Assembly (NCBI GenBank): GCA_030748735.1
Contig: JASMLK010000110.1
Span: 1-48,341, forward strand
DNA from: Myxococcota bacterium
Lineage (GTDB): Bacteria; Myxococcota_A; UBA9160; UBA4427
DNA: 48,341 nt
Reading direction: 5' to 3'
Position 1 is the stretch's first letter. Every line of letters starts with the position of its first letter. The notes under the pieces are model-generated. The model searched no databases and was not told the DNA's origin. It saw only the letters and a program-made list of their open reading frames with translations. Positions 9,402 through 19,167 of the stretch are shown here, piece after piece. Made by a program: the position numbers and the translations under genes.

Positions 9402-10708
9402 TTGGTGGCATTCAGAACATCGGACGCATCCCCGAACTACGAGCGCGAATCCTCTTTACGTTCGCGATGCTCGCGGTCTATCGCGTCGGTTGTGCTGTTG
9501 TTACCCCCGGCATCGACACCAATGTCATCCGGGACTTCTTCGAGCAGATGTCGAGCACCGTGTTCGGCATGTTCAACCTCTTCAGCGGTGGCGCGCTGCA
9601 GCAGATGTCGATCTTCTCCCTCGGCATCATGCCCTACATCAGTGCGTCGATCATTTTCCAGCTGCTCACCGTGGTCATTCCCCAGCTCGAGCAGCTGAAG
9701 AAGGAAGGCGAGCAGGGCCAGAAGAAGATCAACCAGTGGACGCGCTACGCGACGATCGTGTTGGCGATGTTCCAGAGCATGTTGATCGCAACGGCCCTCG
9801 AGGGTGGTCAGTTCGGTCAGGGCGCCGTGATGAACCCCGGTTGGGGCTTCCGCCTGATGACGGTGATCACGCTCACCACCGGCACCGCGTTCATCATGTG
9901 GCTCGGTGAACAGGTGACCGAGCGCGGCATCGGCAACGGCATCTCGCTGGTCATTTTTGCGAGTATCGTGGTCGCGATCCCGTCGGGTGTGTTCCAGATG
10001 CTCGACCTCATCCAGACGGATCAGTTCACGCCGCTCCAGGTGATCTTCTTCTTGCTGTTCGTCGTGGCGCTGGTGGGCGGCGTCGTCTTCGTCGAGCGGG
10101 CCCAGCGGCGGATTCCCATCCAGCACGCCAAGCGCGTCGTAGGCAAGCGCGTCACCCAGGGCAGCATGAGCTACTTCCCGCTGCGCGTGAATACGGCGGG
10201 CGTGATTCCGCCGATTTTCGCGTCTTCGCTGCTCATGATCCCCACGACACTGCGTCAATTCACGGACTCACCTGCGATCCAACAGTTATTGGATACGCAC
10301 TTGAATCCGGGCGGGTTCACCTACAACGCCGTCTACATGGTCTTGATCGTCTTCTTCTGCTTCTTCTACACGGCGATCATCATGAACCCGACGGACATCT
10401 CGGAAAACATCAAGAAGTCCGGGGGGTACATCCCCGGGATTCGACCCGGCGCGAACACGGCCGAGCACATCGACAAGGTGCTCTCGCGACTCACCTTCGT
10501 CGGGGCCGTCTATGTCGCCGTGATCTGCATCGTGCCCGTGATCCTCGCGGGCCGGATGAACATTCCCTTCTACTTTGGCGGCACTGCGCTGCTCATCGCG
10601 GTCAGCGTTTCGCTCGACACGATCAGCCAGATCGAAGCCCACCTCGTCGCTCGCGAGTACGATGGCTTCGTAAAGAGCGGGCGCATCCGCGGGAGACTTG
10701 GGCGATGA
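9398..10708 (+). CDS. secY: protein translocase subunit SecY
   Basis: Central channel of the Sec translocon in the inner membrane. The 436-residue product has ten hydrophobic segments, the plug-domain and early membrane region (TPGIDTNVI, FNLFSGGALQQMSIFSLGIMPYISASI), and the cytoplasmic loop with GIRPGANTAEHIDKVLSRLT. The start is the GTG at 9398 overlapping the rplO stop. It is followed by adk with a four-base overlap, the common order secY-adk-map. Confidence 0.98.
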   Translation: MIGGIQNIGRIPELRARILFTFAMLAVYRVGCAVVTPGIDTNVIRDFFEQMSSTVFGMFNLFSGGALQQMSIFSLGIMPYISASIIFQLLTVVIPQLEQLKKEGEQGQKKINQWTRYATIVLAMFQSMLIATALEGGQFGQGAVMNPGWGFRLMTVITLTTGTAFIMWLGEQVTERGIGNGISLVIFASIVVAIPSGVFQMLDLIQTDQFTPLQVIFFLLFVVALVGGVVFVERAQRRIPIQHAKRVVGKRVTQGSMSYFPLRVNTAGVIPPIFASSLLMIPTTLRQFTDSPAIQQLLDTHLNPGGFTYNAVYMVLIVFFCFFYTAIIMNPTDISENIKKSGGYIPGIRPGANTAEHIDKVLSRLTFVGAVYVAVICIVPVILAGRMNIPFYFGGTALLIAVSVSLDTISQIEAHLVAREYDGFVKSGRIRGRLGR

Positions 10709-11274
10709 GCGCGACGCGCATCCTGTTGTTGGGTGCACCCGGGGCTGGCAAGGGCACGCAGGCTGCCATGCTGATCGAGCGCATGGGCATTCCCCACATT
10801 TCGACCGGTGACATGCTGCGCCAGGCCGTGGCCGATGGCACCGAGATCGGCAAGAAGGCGAAGGCCGTGATGGATGCCGGCAATCTCGTGAGCGACGACA
10901 TCGTGATCGGCATCGCCGAAGAGCGCCTCTCGCAGCCCGACGCCCAGAAGGGCTTCGTGCTCGACGGCTTCCCCCGCACCCTCGCGCAGGCCGAGGCCCT
11001 CGCAGCGACCCTGGACAAGCTCGGCACCCCGCTCGAGCGCTGTGTGGCGATCACCGTCGACACCGAAGCCGTGGTCCAGCGCCTGCTCAAGCGGGCCGAG
11101 ATCGAGGGCCGCGCCGACGACAACGAAGAGACCATCCGCGAGCGCATGCGCGTCTACGACGAACAGACCGCACCGCTTCTCGCGTTCTACGAAAAGAACG
11201 GCATCCTGGCGAAGGTCGACGGGATGGGCACGATGGAAGAGGTGGCGCAGCGCTGCGAAAGCGCGCTGGCCTAG
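10705..11274 (+). CDS. adk: adenylate kinase
   Basis: Interconverts ATP plus AMP with two ADP. The 189-residue protein has the P-loop GAPGAGKGTQ at 10-19, the ISTGDMLR AMP-binding segment and GFPRTLAQAEAL. The LID is the short form without the four-Cys zinc motif. The ATG overlaps the secY stop (ATGA). Its TAG stop forms the first bases of a 15-base tandem repeat. Confidence 0.98.
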   Translation: MSATRILLLGAPGAGKGTQAAMLIERMGIPHISTGDMLRQAVADGTEIGKKAKAVMDAGNLVSDDIVIGIAEERLSQPDAQKGFVLDGFPRTLAQAEALAATLDKLGTPLERCVAITVDTEAVVQRLLKRAEIEGRADDNEETIRERMRVYDEQTAPLLAFYEKNGILAKVDGMGTMEEVAQRCESALA

Positions 11275-11325
11275 CCCAGCTGTCCCCAGCCCAACTGTCC
11301 CTAGCCCAACTGTCCCTAGCCCAAC
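11272..11325 (+). repeat. 15-base tandem repeat after adk
   Basis: Three full copies and one partial copy of a 15-base unit, (T/C)AGCCCA(A/G)CTGTCCC, at 11272-11286, 11287-11301, 11302-11316 and 11317-11325. The first unit begins with the adk stop codon. Because 15 is a multiple of three, the adk frame meets further TAG stops at 11302 and 11317. Replication slippage is the simplest origin; no function is evident. Confidence 0.85.
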
Positions 11326-11357
11326 AACAGAAGAGCCCGGCACACCCAGCGATTCCC

Positions 11358-12146
11358 ATGACCTACGGCGAACAAATCCCCGTACGCACCCGACGCGAAA
11401 TCGAGCAGATGCGCGAGGCCGGCCGCCACGTGGCCGAGATCCTCCTCGCCCTGCGCGAGATCGCCCGGCCGGGCGTCAAGACGGTCGACTTCCACCGCGC
11501 GGCGGAAAAGTTGATCGAGGAGCGCGGCCTCGTGTCGTCGTTCGTGGGATATGGGCCCGGAGGGCTGCCTCCGTACCCGGCGACGATCTGTGTTTCGGTC
11601 AACGACGAGATCGTTCATGGCATTCCGGGCTCGCGCGTACTCGAGAAAGGCGACATACTCAGCCTCGATTTCGGCATCATCTGCGAGGGGTTCCACGGGG
11701 ACTCCGCCTTCACGATGCCGATCGGCGAAATCAGCGATCAGGCCGCCGATCTGATCGACGTGACTCGCGACTGTCTTGCCCTGGGCATCGAAGAAATGGT
11801 CCCGGGCAAGCGGCTTTCCGACATCGGCCATGCGATCGAAAGGCGGGCGAGCGATGCCGGCTATTCGGTCGTGCGTCAGTTCGTAGGGCACGGCATCGGC
11901 CGCAAGCTCCACGAGCCGCCGCAAATTCCCAATTATGGAAGACCCGGACGCGGCCCCCGGCTGCTTCCGGGCATGGTGTTCGCGATCGAACCCATGGTGA
12001 ACGTCGGCACCGAAAAGGTGCGGATGCTCGACGACGAATGGACGGCCGTCACCGCAGACGGCGAACTCAGCGGGCACTTCGAACACACGGTGCTCATCAC
12101 GGAGAACGGTCCCGAGGTACTGACCCGGGTCGAAGGTTCGCACTGA
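11358..12146 (+). CDS. map: methionine aminopeptidase, type I
   Basis: Removes the initiator Met from nascent proteins. The 262-residue product has the pita-bread metal site: DEIVHGIPG, DFGIICEGFHGDSAFT (two Asp ligands), GHGIGRKLHEPP (His), AIEPM (Glu) and the last Glu near HFEHTVL. It lacks the N-terminal zinc-finger extension of some homologues. It lies 83 bases after adk. Downstream, infA (IF-1) would be expected, but rpmJ follows instead. Confidence 0.97.
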   Translation: MTYGEQIPVRTRREIEQMREAGRHVAEILLALREIARPGVKTVDFHRAAEKLIEERGLVSSFVGYGPGGLPPYPATICVSVNDEIVHGIPGSRVLEKGDILSLDFGIICEGFHGDSAFTMPIGEISDQAADLIDVTRDCLALGIEEMVPGKRLSDIGHAIERRASDAGYSVVRQFVGHGIGRKLHEPPQIPNYGRPGRGPRLLPGMVFAIEPMVNVGTEKVRMLDDEWTAVTADGELSGHFEHTVLITENGPEVLTRVEGSH

Positions 12147-12237
12147 AAAGAATCGAGGGTCGCCGACCAACCAACGAGGTTGGCAGCGGCCCGAGCAAGG
12201 TCTGAGCAAGGTCTGAAACAGGGGCGCGGAGAACAAA

Positions 12238-12351
12238 ATGAAGGTCAGGGCATCCGTCCGAAAGATGTGTGAGAAGTGCAAGATCATCCGCCGCAAGGGC
12301 GTGGTGCGCGTGATCTGCGACAACCCCAAGCACAAGCAGCGCCAGGGCTAG
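12238..12351 (+). CDS. rpmJ: 50S ribosomal protein L36 (bL36), zinc-binding form
   Basis: Smallest large-subunit protein; 37 residues, matching the family exactly. The zinc ribbon is intact with Cys11, Cys14, Cys27 and His32. The ATG at 12238 has GGAG about six bases upstream. It is easy to miss because of its size, but it occupies its normal place before rpsM. The map-rpmJ spacer of 91 bases contains no infA. Confidence 0.96.
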   Translation: MKVRASVRKMCEKCKIIRRKGVVRVICDNPKHKQRQG

Positions 12352-12405
12352 ACGGCGCTCGAATCAGTTTGATGGTCGGGCAACGACGCCCGGCGGAGGA
12401 AAGAC

Positions 12406-12777
12406 ATGGCACGAATCGCGGGCATCGACCTGCCTCGCAACAAGCGGATCGAAATCTCGCTCACCTATCTGTTCGGGGTGGGGCGCACGACGGCGAAGAA
12501 GGTTTGCGAACTCGCCGACGTCGATCCGGCAACGAAGACCGATCACCTCAACGAGTCCGAAGTGATCAAGCTTCGCGAAGTGATCGAGCGCGACTTCGTC
12601 GTCGAGGGCGACTTACGACGCAACGTCAGCCAGAACATCAAGGTCCTGATGGACATCGGGTGCTATCGCGGTCTGCGACACCGCCGTGGTCTCCCGGTCC
12701 GCGGACAGCGAACCCACACCAACGCACGCACGCGCAAGGGACCGAAGAAGACGGTCGCCGGCAAGAAGAAGGCGTAG
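12406..12777 (+). CDS. rpsM: 30S ribosomal protein S13 (uS13)
   Basis: Head protein that contacts P-site tRNA and forms intersubunit bridges. The 123-residue product starts [22 protein letters not shown] and ends with the basic [27 protein letters not shown] tail. A GGCGGAGGAAAG ribosome binding site lies seven or eight bases before the ATG. It leads the alpha-operon block rpsM-rpsK-rpsD-rpoA-rplQ. Confidence 0.98.
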   Translation: MARIAGIDLPRNKRIEISLTYLFGVGRTTAKKVCELADVDPATKTDHLNESEVIKLREVIERDFVVEGDLRRNVSQNIKVLMDIGCYRGLRHRRGLPVRGQRTHTNARTRKGPKKTVAGKKKA

Positions 12778-12794
12778 CGAGGAATTAGAAGCGA

Positions 12795-13184
12795 ATGGCA
12801 GCCAAGAAGAAAATCGTCAAGAAGAAGGTCAAGAAGAACGTCCAGAGTGGCATCGCCCACATCCAGTCGACCTTCAACAACACGATCATCACGATCACCG
12901 ACGTGGGCGGCGCGACGCTGGCCTGGTCGAGTTCCGGGCAGCAGGGCTTCAAGGGCTCGCGCAAGAGCACGCCCTTCGCGGCCCAGATGGCCGCCGAGGT
13001 CTGCGCCAAGAGCGCGATGGAACACGGCGTGCGCACCCTCGGTGTCTACGTGAAGGGTCCGGGTGCGGGACGCGAAAGCGCACTGCGCGCGCTTCAGGCC
13101 GCCGGCATGAAGATCACCATGATCCGCGACGTGACCCCCGTCCCGCACAACGGCTGCCGGCCGCCCAAGCGGCGCCGCGTCTAG
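12795..13184 (+). CDS. rpsK: 30S ribosomal protein S11 (uS11)
   Basis: Platform protein near the Shine-Dalgarno helix. The 129-residue product has the family core [35 protein letters not shown] and the C-terminal [18 protein letters not shown]. The N-terminus is a Lys-rich stretch, as in many bacteria. It starts 17 bases after rpsM. Confidence 0.98.
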   Translation: MAAKKKIVKKKVKKNVQSGIAHIQSTFNNTIITITDVGGATLAWSSSGQQGFKGSRKSTPFAAQMAAEVCAKSAMEHGVRTLGVYVKGPGAGRESALRALQAAGMKITMIRDVTPVPHNGCRPPKRRRV

Positions 13185-13221
13185 CTCAAACGAATTCAAA
13201 GCAAGGAAAGGCTTTCCATCC

Positions 13222-13848
13222 ATGGCACGATATCTGGGTTCCGCATGCCGACTGTGTCGGCGAGAGGGCACCAAGCTCTTTTTGAAGGGCGACCGCTGCT
13301 TCAGCGAGAAGTGCGCGATCGAGCGCCGGGCGTATCCGCCGGGTGTGCACGGCCAGGGCCGCGCGCGCTTCTCGGACTACGGCGTTCAGCTGCGCGAAAA
13401 GCAGAAGGTGAAGCGCATGTACGGGCTGCTCGAAAAGCAGTTCCGCAGCACCTTCGACCGCGCGTCCGGCATGAAGGGGCGGGCGGGTGAAAACCTGCTG
13501 ATGCTCCTCGAGCGCCGCCTCGACAACGTCGTCTTCCGCCTCGGCTTTGCGACGTCGCGCAACGAAGCGCGCCAGCTGATCAAGCACGGTCACTTCACCG
13601 TCAACGGCAAGAAGGTGATGTCGCCTTCGATGCTCGTGCGCGAAGGCTGGAAGATCGGCCTGCGTGAACGCAGCAAGAACGTGGCCCGCATCACCGCGGC
13701 GCTCGAAGCCCTCGAAGGGCGCAGCCTGCCGCAGTGGCTCGAGATCGAAAAGACCGCGAGCGAAGGGCTGGTGAAGCAGATGCCGCAGCGCGAAGACATC
13801 ACGCTGCCGATCGACGAGCAGCTGATCGTCGAGCTGTATTCGCGCTAA
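13222..13848 (+). CDS. rpsD: 30S ribosomal protein S4 (uS4), zinc-binding form
   Basis: Primary 16S rRNA-binding assembly protein. The 208-residue product has an N-terminal zinc site with Cys9, Cys12, Cys26 and Cys31, then the S4 RNA-binding domain with [38 protein letters not shown] lies about ten bases before the ATG. Together with bL36 it shows that this copy of the cluster encodes the zinc-containing forms. Confidence 0.98.
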   Translation: MARYLGSACRLCRREGTKLFLKGDRCFSEKCAIERRAYPPGVHGQGRARFSDYGVQLREKQKVKRMYGLLEKQFRSTFDRASGMKGRAGENLLMLLERRLDNVVFRLGFATSRNEARQLIKHGHFTVNGKKVMSPSMLVREGWKIGLRERSKNVARITAALEALEGRSLPQWLEIEKTASEGLVKQMPQREDITLPIDEQLIVELYSR

Positions 13849-13861
13849 CGCGCGGGCTGAA

Positions 13862-13885
13862 GGCTCCACTCTCTTGAGTAGAGCC
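13862..13885 (+). promoter_or_regulatory. stem-loop in the rpsD-rpoA spacer
   Basis: GGCTC-C-ACTC (13862-13871) pairs with GAGT-A-GAGCC (13876-13885) around a TCTT loop, nine pairs with one C-A mismatch. It lies 14 bases after rpsD in the 173-base spacer before rpoA. No T-run follows directly, so attenuation, processing or mRNA stabilisation are all possible. Confidence 0.4.
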
Positions 13886-14021
13886 GGTCGGATCGGATTC
13901 GCGAACAGGTTTTATTCCCGGTAGTTACAACCCCATTCCAGCGCGCGATGTTGCTCGGGACACCGGTCGAACGGGAAGCCGGCACGTAGGAGCACGTCGC
14001 AAACGCAAGGAGTCCCACCCC

Positions 14022-15050
<1,029 letters not shown>

Positions 15051-15073
15051 TCCGGCAATCAGAGGTTTTAGTC

Positions 15074-15439
15074 ATGAGGCATCGCAAGAGCGGCACCACG
15101 CTCGGGCGTACGAGTTCGCACCGCAAGGCCATGTTCCGCAACATGGTCACGTCGCTGCTCGAACACGAACAGATCCAGACCACCGACGCCAAGGCGAAGG
15201 AAGTGCGGCGCTGGGCCGAGAAGATGATCACCCTCGGCAAGCGTGGCGATCTGCACGCGCGCCGCACGGCGCTCAAGACGGTCCGCAGCAAGGAGATCAC
15301 CGCGAAGCTCTTCGACGAGCTGGCGGATCGCTACCGCGATCGTCCGGGTGGCTACACGCGCATCATCAAGCTCGGCAATCGCACGGGCGATGCGGCACCC
15401 CTTTCGCTGATCGAACTGGTGGACCGCCCCGAATCGTGA
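15074..15439 (+). CDS. rplQ: 50S ribosomal protein L17 (bL17)
   Basis: Large-subunit protein near the tunnel exit and the last gene of the alpha block. The 121-residue product starts [24 protein letters not shown], the family signature, and contains [22 protein letters not shown]. It begins 23 bases after rpoA with AGAGG upstream. Confidence 0.98.
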   Translation: MRHRKSGTTLGRTSSHRKAMFRNMVTSLLEHEQIQTTDAKAKEVRRWAEKMITLGKRGDLHARRTALKTVRSKEITAKLFDELADRYRDRPGGYTRIIKLGNRTGDAAPLSLIELVDRPES

Positions 15440-15542
15440 TGCGGGTTGGCCGCAGGCCGGAGAGTGCAACCTGAGCGACCTGGCATCACCCTCTGAGGCG
15501 CCTTCGCCTGGGACCGAACCGGCCGGGGGAGCCCCGGTCTGG

Positions 15543-16055
15543 TTGCGCGCGCTCATCGTGATCGCCGTCATCGTGGTCGGGCTGGTCGTGCTTTCCCTGA
15601 GCGAAGACGTGGATCAGCCCGTCGCGCGCGGCGTGGTCGCACCCGCGTTCTCGCTCCCCCTGCTCGAAGGGGGCGCACTCATGACCCTCGAGGACTACCG
15701 CGGGCAGGTCGTCATGCTCAACTTCTGGGCGACCTGGTGTAAGCCCTGCGAAGACGAAATGCCCGCGATGGACCGCCTGTATCGCGCGCTGTCGCCCGAG
15801 GGCTTCGAGATGCTGGCCGTGTCGGTGGACGAGGAAACCGAGCTCGTGGAGGCCTTCCGGCAGCGTCTGGGGGTGAGCTTCCCGATCCTGCTCGACCCCG
15901 CCCAGAACGCCGCACGCGCCTATCAGACCACCGGCTTCCCCGAATCGCTCCTGATCGACCAGGAGGGAATGATCGTCGAGCGCTACATCGGGCCGCGCGA
16001 CTGGGACCACGCGACCTACGCCGAACGCATCCGTCGACTCCTGCGCGACGGCTGA
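15543..16055 (+). CDS. TlpA-like membrane-anchored thiol:disulfide oxidoreductase
   Basis: Probable periplasmic thioredoxin-fold reductase or peroxiredoxin-like protein facing outward from the inner membrane. Residues 3-20 are a hydrophobic anchor, the thioredoxin active site WCKPC has Cys66 and Cys69, and the cis-Pro region is TTGFPES. Length (170) fits the TlpA/ResA family. The start is uncertain: 15543 is TTG, with GGGGGAG upstream. The frame stays open further upstream to a CTG at 15471 that has GGAGAG in front; this would add a 24-residue Pro/Ala-rich cytoplasmic tail. It follows rplQ by about 100 bases. Its substrate cannot be told from the context. Confidence 0.85.
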   Translation: MRALIVIAVIVVGLVVLSLSEDVDQPVARGVVAPAFSLPLLEGGALMTLEDYRGQVVMLNFWATWCKPCEDEMPAMDRLYRALSPEGFEMLAVSVDEETELVEAFRQRLGVSFPILLDPAQNAARAYQTTGFPESLLIDQEGMIVERYIGPRDWDHATYAERIRRLLRDG

Positions 16056-16268
16056 TTCAGCCGCCGGAGCTGCTTCGGAGAGGGGTATCGGGTAATCTCC
16101 CACACTTCGCGGGACCACCGTGGGGGGTGGGGGGAAAGCGGCAATGGTGGCAACGGCGGCGACGTTCGCGGTAGCGGCAACGTGCGGCAGCTGGCTCGTG
16201 CGAGGAAGCGGTGAGAGCCGTGGAAAGCAGCGAAACAGCTGGGAAGAACCCGTCTTGCGGGGCGTCTC
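16056..16268. other. low-complexity spacer between tlpA-like gene and ftsB-like gene
   Basis: This 213-base stretch has G-runs (GTGGGGGGTGGGGGG near 16125) and degenerate GGCAA(C/T)G-type repeats around 16138-16190. I see no convincing open frame, terminator or promoter here. Confidence 0.5.
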
Positions 16269-16568
16269 ATGAAGGCCGTCTGGCTGTTTCCGGCGTTGTT
16301 CGCGGCGGTGGCTGGGCTCGCCGCGATCGATTCCAAGTCGGGCCTGCCTCGCTGGTTCGAACTGCGAGACGAACTCGACGCGTCCCACGCCAAGATCGCG
16401 CGTCTGCGCGACGAAGTGACAGACCTCGAGCAGAAGGTCGCGGCCCTCGAGCACGAGCCCGCCGCGATCGAACAGGCGATTCGAGAAGTGCTCGAGCTTG
16501 CCCGCCCCGGCGAAGTCGTCGTGCGATTCGAAACGCCCGAAACCGACTCCTCCCTCCCAATGAACTGA
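16269..16568 (+). CDS. FtsB/DivIC-like septum formation protein
   Basis: Small bitopic membrane protein of the type that joins the FtsQLB division subcomplex. The 99-residue product has one hydrophobic segment at residues 3-20, then a coiled coil (RDELDASHAKIARLRDEVTDLEQKVAALE, about 33-62) with heptad Leu/Ile positions. An extended tail follows with REVLELARPGEVVVRF, which matches the family's post-coil motif (REELGLVKPGEIVI-like). Length is typical. It sits 75 bases upstream of argS. Sequence conservation in this family is low, so the family is likely but the exact orthology is not certain. Confidence 0.75.
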   Translation: MKAVWLFPALFAAVAGLAAIDSKSGLPRWFELRDELDASHAKIARLRDEVTDLEQKVAALEHEPAAIEQAIREVLELARPGEVVVRFETPETDSSLPMN

Positions 16569-16643
16569 TCCACCGCGAGCGCGCGTGGAACCCATCCGAA
16601 CGATTTCCGCGACGCCCGTCGCGACAACTCCGACAACGAAGCG

Positions 16644-18377
16644 ATGCGCGAACAACTCCTCGAACGACTGACGACCGCCCTCGGTGAACTGCTGCAAGAA
16701 GCGGGCGACACCGATGCGGTGCCGACTCCGGTACTCGAAATTCCGCGACAGGCCGACCACGGCGACTTCGCGACGAACGTCGCGATGACGCTGGCCAAGC
16801 GCCTGCGCCGCAAGCCGCGCGATATCGCCGAAGCGCTGGTCGATCGCCTGGGAGACGCGGGCGGGCTGCTCAAGAGCAGCGACATCGCGGGCCCCGGCTT
16901 CATCAACTTCCGCCTCGCCGAAAACGCCTGGCAGAACCTGCTCTGCGACATCGCCGAAGCCGCCGATGGCTACGGCCGCTCCGAAGGCGGTGTGGGCAGC
17001 AAGGTGCAGGTCGAGTTCGTTTCGGCGAACCCGACGGGGCCCCTCAGCACCGGACACGGTAGACAGGCCGTGTTGGGCGACGCGATCTGTCGCCTGCTCG
17101 AAGCGACCGGGCACGAAGTCACGCGCGAGTACTACTTCAACAACGGCGGCCGCCAGATGCGCGTGCTCGGGCAGAGCGTGAAGGCGCGCTATCTCGAACA
17201 GCTCGGCAGGGCGTCGGCACCGAGTGACGCCGCCCTCGCGGACCCCGAAAACGCCTGGGAAGAAACGCGCGACGGGCTCCCCGTGGCTTTCCCGAGTGAC
17301 GGCTATCAGGGGGACTACATCGCCGACATCGCGGCAGCCCTGGTCGACGAATTCGCTGAAGCCCTCGTCGACGAAGACCCGAGCGATCGTTTCCGCGAGC
17401 GCGCGCAGGCCGCCATCTTCGAAGACATCCGCGGCACCCTCGATCGCATCGGTATCGCGTTCGACGTCTACTACAACGAGCAGTCCCTCTACGACGAGGG
17501 CAAGCTCGAGGCGGCGATCGAAGACCTGCGTGCCAAGGATCTCATCTTCGACGCGGACGGTGCAGTGTGGCTGCGCTCGACGAGCTTCGGCCTCGACCGC
17601 GACCGTGTGGTCATCAAGAGCAGCGGTGAACCCACCTACCTGCTGCCAGACATTGCCTACCACCGCGAGAAGTTCCGCCGCGGCTTCGACACCATCGTCG
17701 ACGTGCAGGGGGCCGATCACATCGAGCAGTTTCCCTTCGTTCGCACGGCGACGGAAGCGCTCGGTTTCGACGGCTCGAAGATCGAACTCGTGATGCACCA
17801 GTTCGTCACCGTGACCAGCGGCGGCGAGCAGGTCAAACAGTCGACCCGCAAGGCGACCTTCATCACGATCGACGAGCTGCTCGACCAGATCGGGGCGGAC
17901 GTGTTCCGCTTCTTCATGGTCGAACGCAAGGCCGACAGTCATCTCGACTTCGACCTCGATCTCGCGCGCGACAAGAACTGGCGCAAGAACCCGACGTACT
18001 ACGTCCAGTACGCCCACGCGCGTTCTTGCGGCCTGGCCCGCAAGGCCGCAGAAGCGGGTGTCGCGATGCCGGGGCCGCGCGACTTCGACCCATCGCAGCT
18101 CGTGCTCGAAGAAGAGATCGCGATCGTGAAGAAGCTCGCCGAGTTTCCCGAGCTGATCGCGCGCGCGGCGGCGTCGCGCGAACCGCACCACATCGCCTAC
18201 TACCTGCGCGACGTCGCAGGCTTGTGGAACCCGTACCTGCAGGATGGCAAGGCGCATCGCATTCTCTCGGATGACGAAGCGCTCACCCAGGCACGTCTCG
18301 GCCTGTCGCTGGCAGTCCGCGTCGTCTTGAAGAACGGACTCGCCCTGTTGGGCATTTCCGCACCGGAGCAGATGTAA
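16644..18377 (+). CDS. argS: arginine--tRNA ligase
   Basis: Charges tRNA-Arg. The 577-residue class I synthetase has the N-terminal additional domain, the FVSANPTGPLSTGHGR segment, the catalytic-core motif YYFNNGGRQMRVLG and a C-terminal anticodon-binding domain ending GLALLGISAPEQM. The HIGH box reads STGH, so the first His is replaced by Ser; the second His is kept. The ribosome binding site is weak. Its TAA stop overlaps the ATG of the next gene (TAATG). Confidence 0.96.
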   Translation: MREQLLERLTTALGELLQEAGDTDAVPTPVLEIPRQADHGDFATNVAMTLAKRLRRKPRDIAEALVDRLGDAGGLLKSSDIAGPGFINFRLAENAWQNLLCDIAEAADGYGRSEGGVGSKVQVEFVSANPTGPLSTGHGRQAVLGDAICRLLEATGHEVTREYYFNNGGRQMRVLGQSVKARYLEQLGRASAPSDAALADPENAWEETRDGLPVAFPSDGYQGDYIADIAAALVDEFAEALVDEDPSDRFRERAQAAIFEDIRGTLDRIGIAFDVYYNEQSLYDEGKLEAAIEDLRAKDLIFDADGAVWLRSTSFGLDRDRVVIKSSGEPTYLLPDIAYHREKFRRGFDTIVDVQGADHIEQFPFVRTATEALGFDGSKIELVMHQFVTVTSGGEQVKQSTRKATFITIDELLDQIGADVFRFFMVERKADSHLDFDLDLARDKNWRKNPTYYVQYAHARSCGLARKAAEAGVAMPGPRDFDPSQLVLEEEIAIVKKLAEFPELIARAAASREPHHIAYYLRDVAGLWNPYLQDGKAHRILSDDEALTQARLGLSLAVRVVLKNGLALLGISAPEQM

Positions 18378-19051
18378 TGGCCGATGGATCCCGAGCACAG
18401 AAACGCGCTTCGAGTCCCAACTGGCTGGCGAGCCTGGTGGGCGCCGTCTTTCTCGTATCCGCGGGCTTCGCCCTCGGCCTGGTCTTCGGGGTCGTGAGCG
18501 AAGAACCCGAGCTCGTGATGGGGCATCTCGCCGGACAGAGCGAAGAAGTCCTGTGGTCCGATCAGGAAGCGGGTGAGCCGCCCGACGTCGCGGCGCGCGG
18601 ACCGATGTTGGACGCTCCCGAAGACGGAGGGGCCGCGCAGTCTGGCGAGGGTGGGGACGCCGACGACGAGATGCCCATCCTCTCGGCCGAAGACATCGCT
18701 TCGCCGGCCTATGCCGCACCCGCGACACCCGCAGCTCCGGCCGAGCCGGCGGTAGAGGCGGCACCGGCCGCTGCACCCGGAGCGCCGACGGCTCGCACCA
18801 CCGCCTCGCGTTCGGGCTACAGCGTTCAGGTGGGAGCTTTCGCGCAGAACGCCGCGGCCGAACAGGTGGCCGGCGACCTGCGCGACAAGGGCTTCCCCGT
18901 CTACGTCACACCGTCGGCCGGTTCGGCGGACGGTCGTTGGCGTGTGCGGGTGGGGCCGATGCCGACGCGCGGCGAGGCGGAACAAGTGGCAGGGCGACTC
19001 AAGAGCCAGGAGCGGCTGCCGACCTGGGTGTTGAGCGAAGGGGGAGGCTGA
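18377..19051 (+). CDS. SPOR-domain membrane protein
   Basis: Likely binds denuded septal peptidoglycan in the periplasm. The 224-residue product has a cytoplasmic basic N-terminus, one membrane segment (about residues 15-40), a Pro/Ala-rich linker (about 100-142) and a C-terminal SPOR domain beginning GYSVQVGAFAQNAAAEQVAGDL and ending RVGPMPTRGEAEQVAGRL. It is translationally coupled to argS, an arrangement I recall from other proteobacteria. It resembles FtsN-type or DedD-type proteins in layout but lacks features that would decide. Confidence 0.88.
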   Translation: MADGSRAQKRASSPNWLASLVGAVFLVSAGFALGLVFGVVSEEPELVMGHLAGQSEEVLWSDQEAGEPPDVAARGPMLDAPEDGGAAQSGEGGDADDEMPILSAEDIASPAYAAPATPAAPAEPAVEAAPAAAPGAPTARTTASRSGYSVQVGAFAQNAAAEQVAGDLRDKGFPVYVTPSAGSADGRWRVRVGPMPTRGEAEQVAGRLKSQERLPTWVLSEGGG

Positions 19052-19167
19052 GTCGGTCGCACGGCCGGGCGCTTCGCCCGCGCCGCACATCCCCTCATTG
19101 CTCTGCGCCGCACCGTCTTGGGTGATGGCGCCCCCGCTCTTTCGCCCCATCGCTCTGAATTGGAACC

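Noticed and set aside
15486-18776. A 1096-codon minus-strand open frame
   Set aside because: Antisense to the tlpA-like gene, ftsB-like gene, argS and the SPOR gene, all of which are clear. The length comes from absence of stops in GC-rich DNA.
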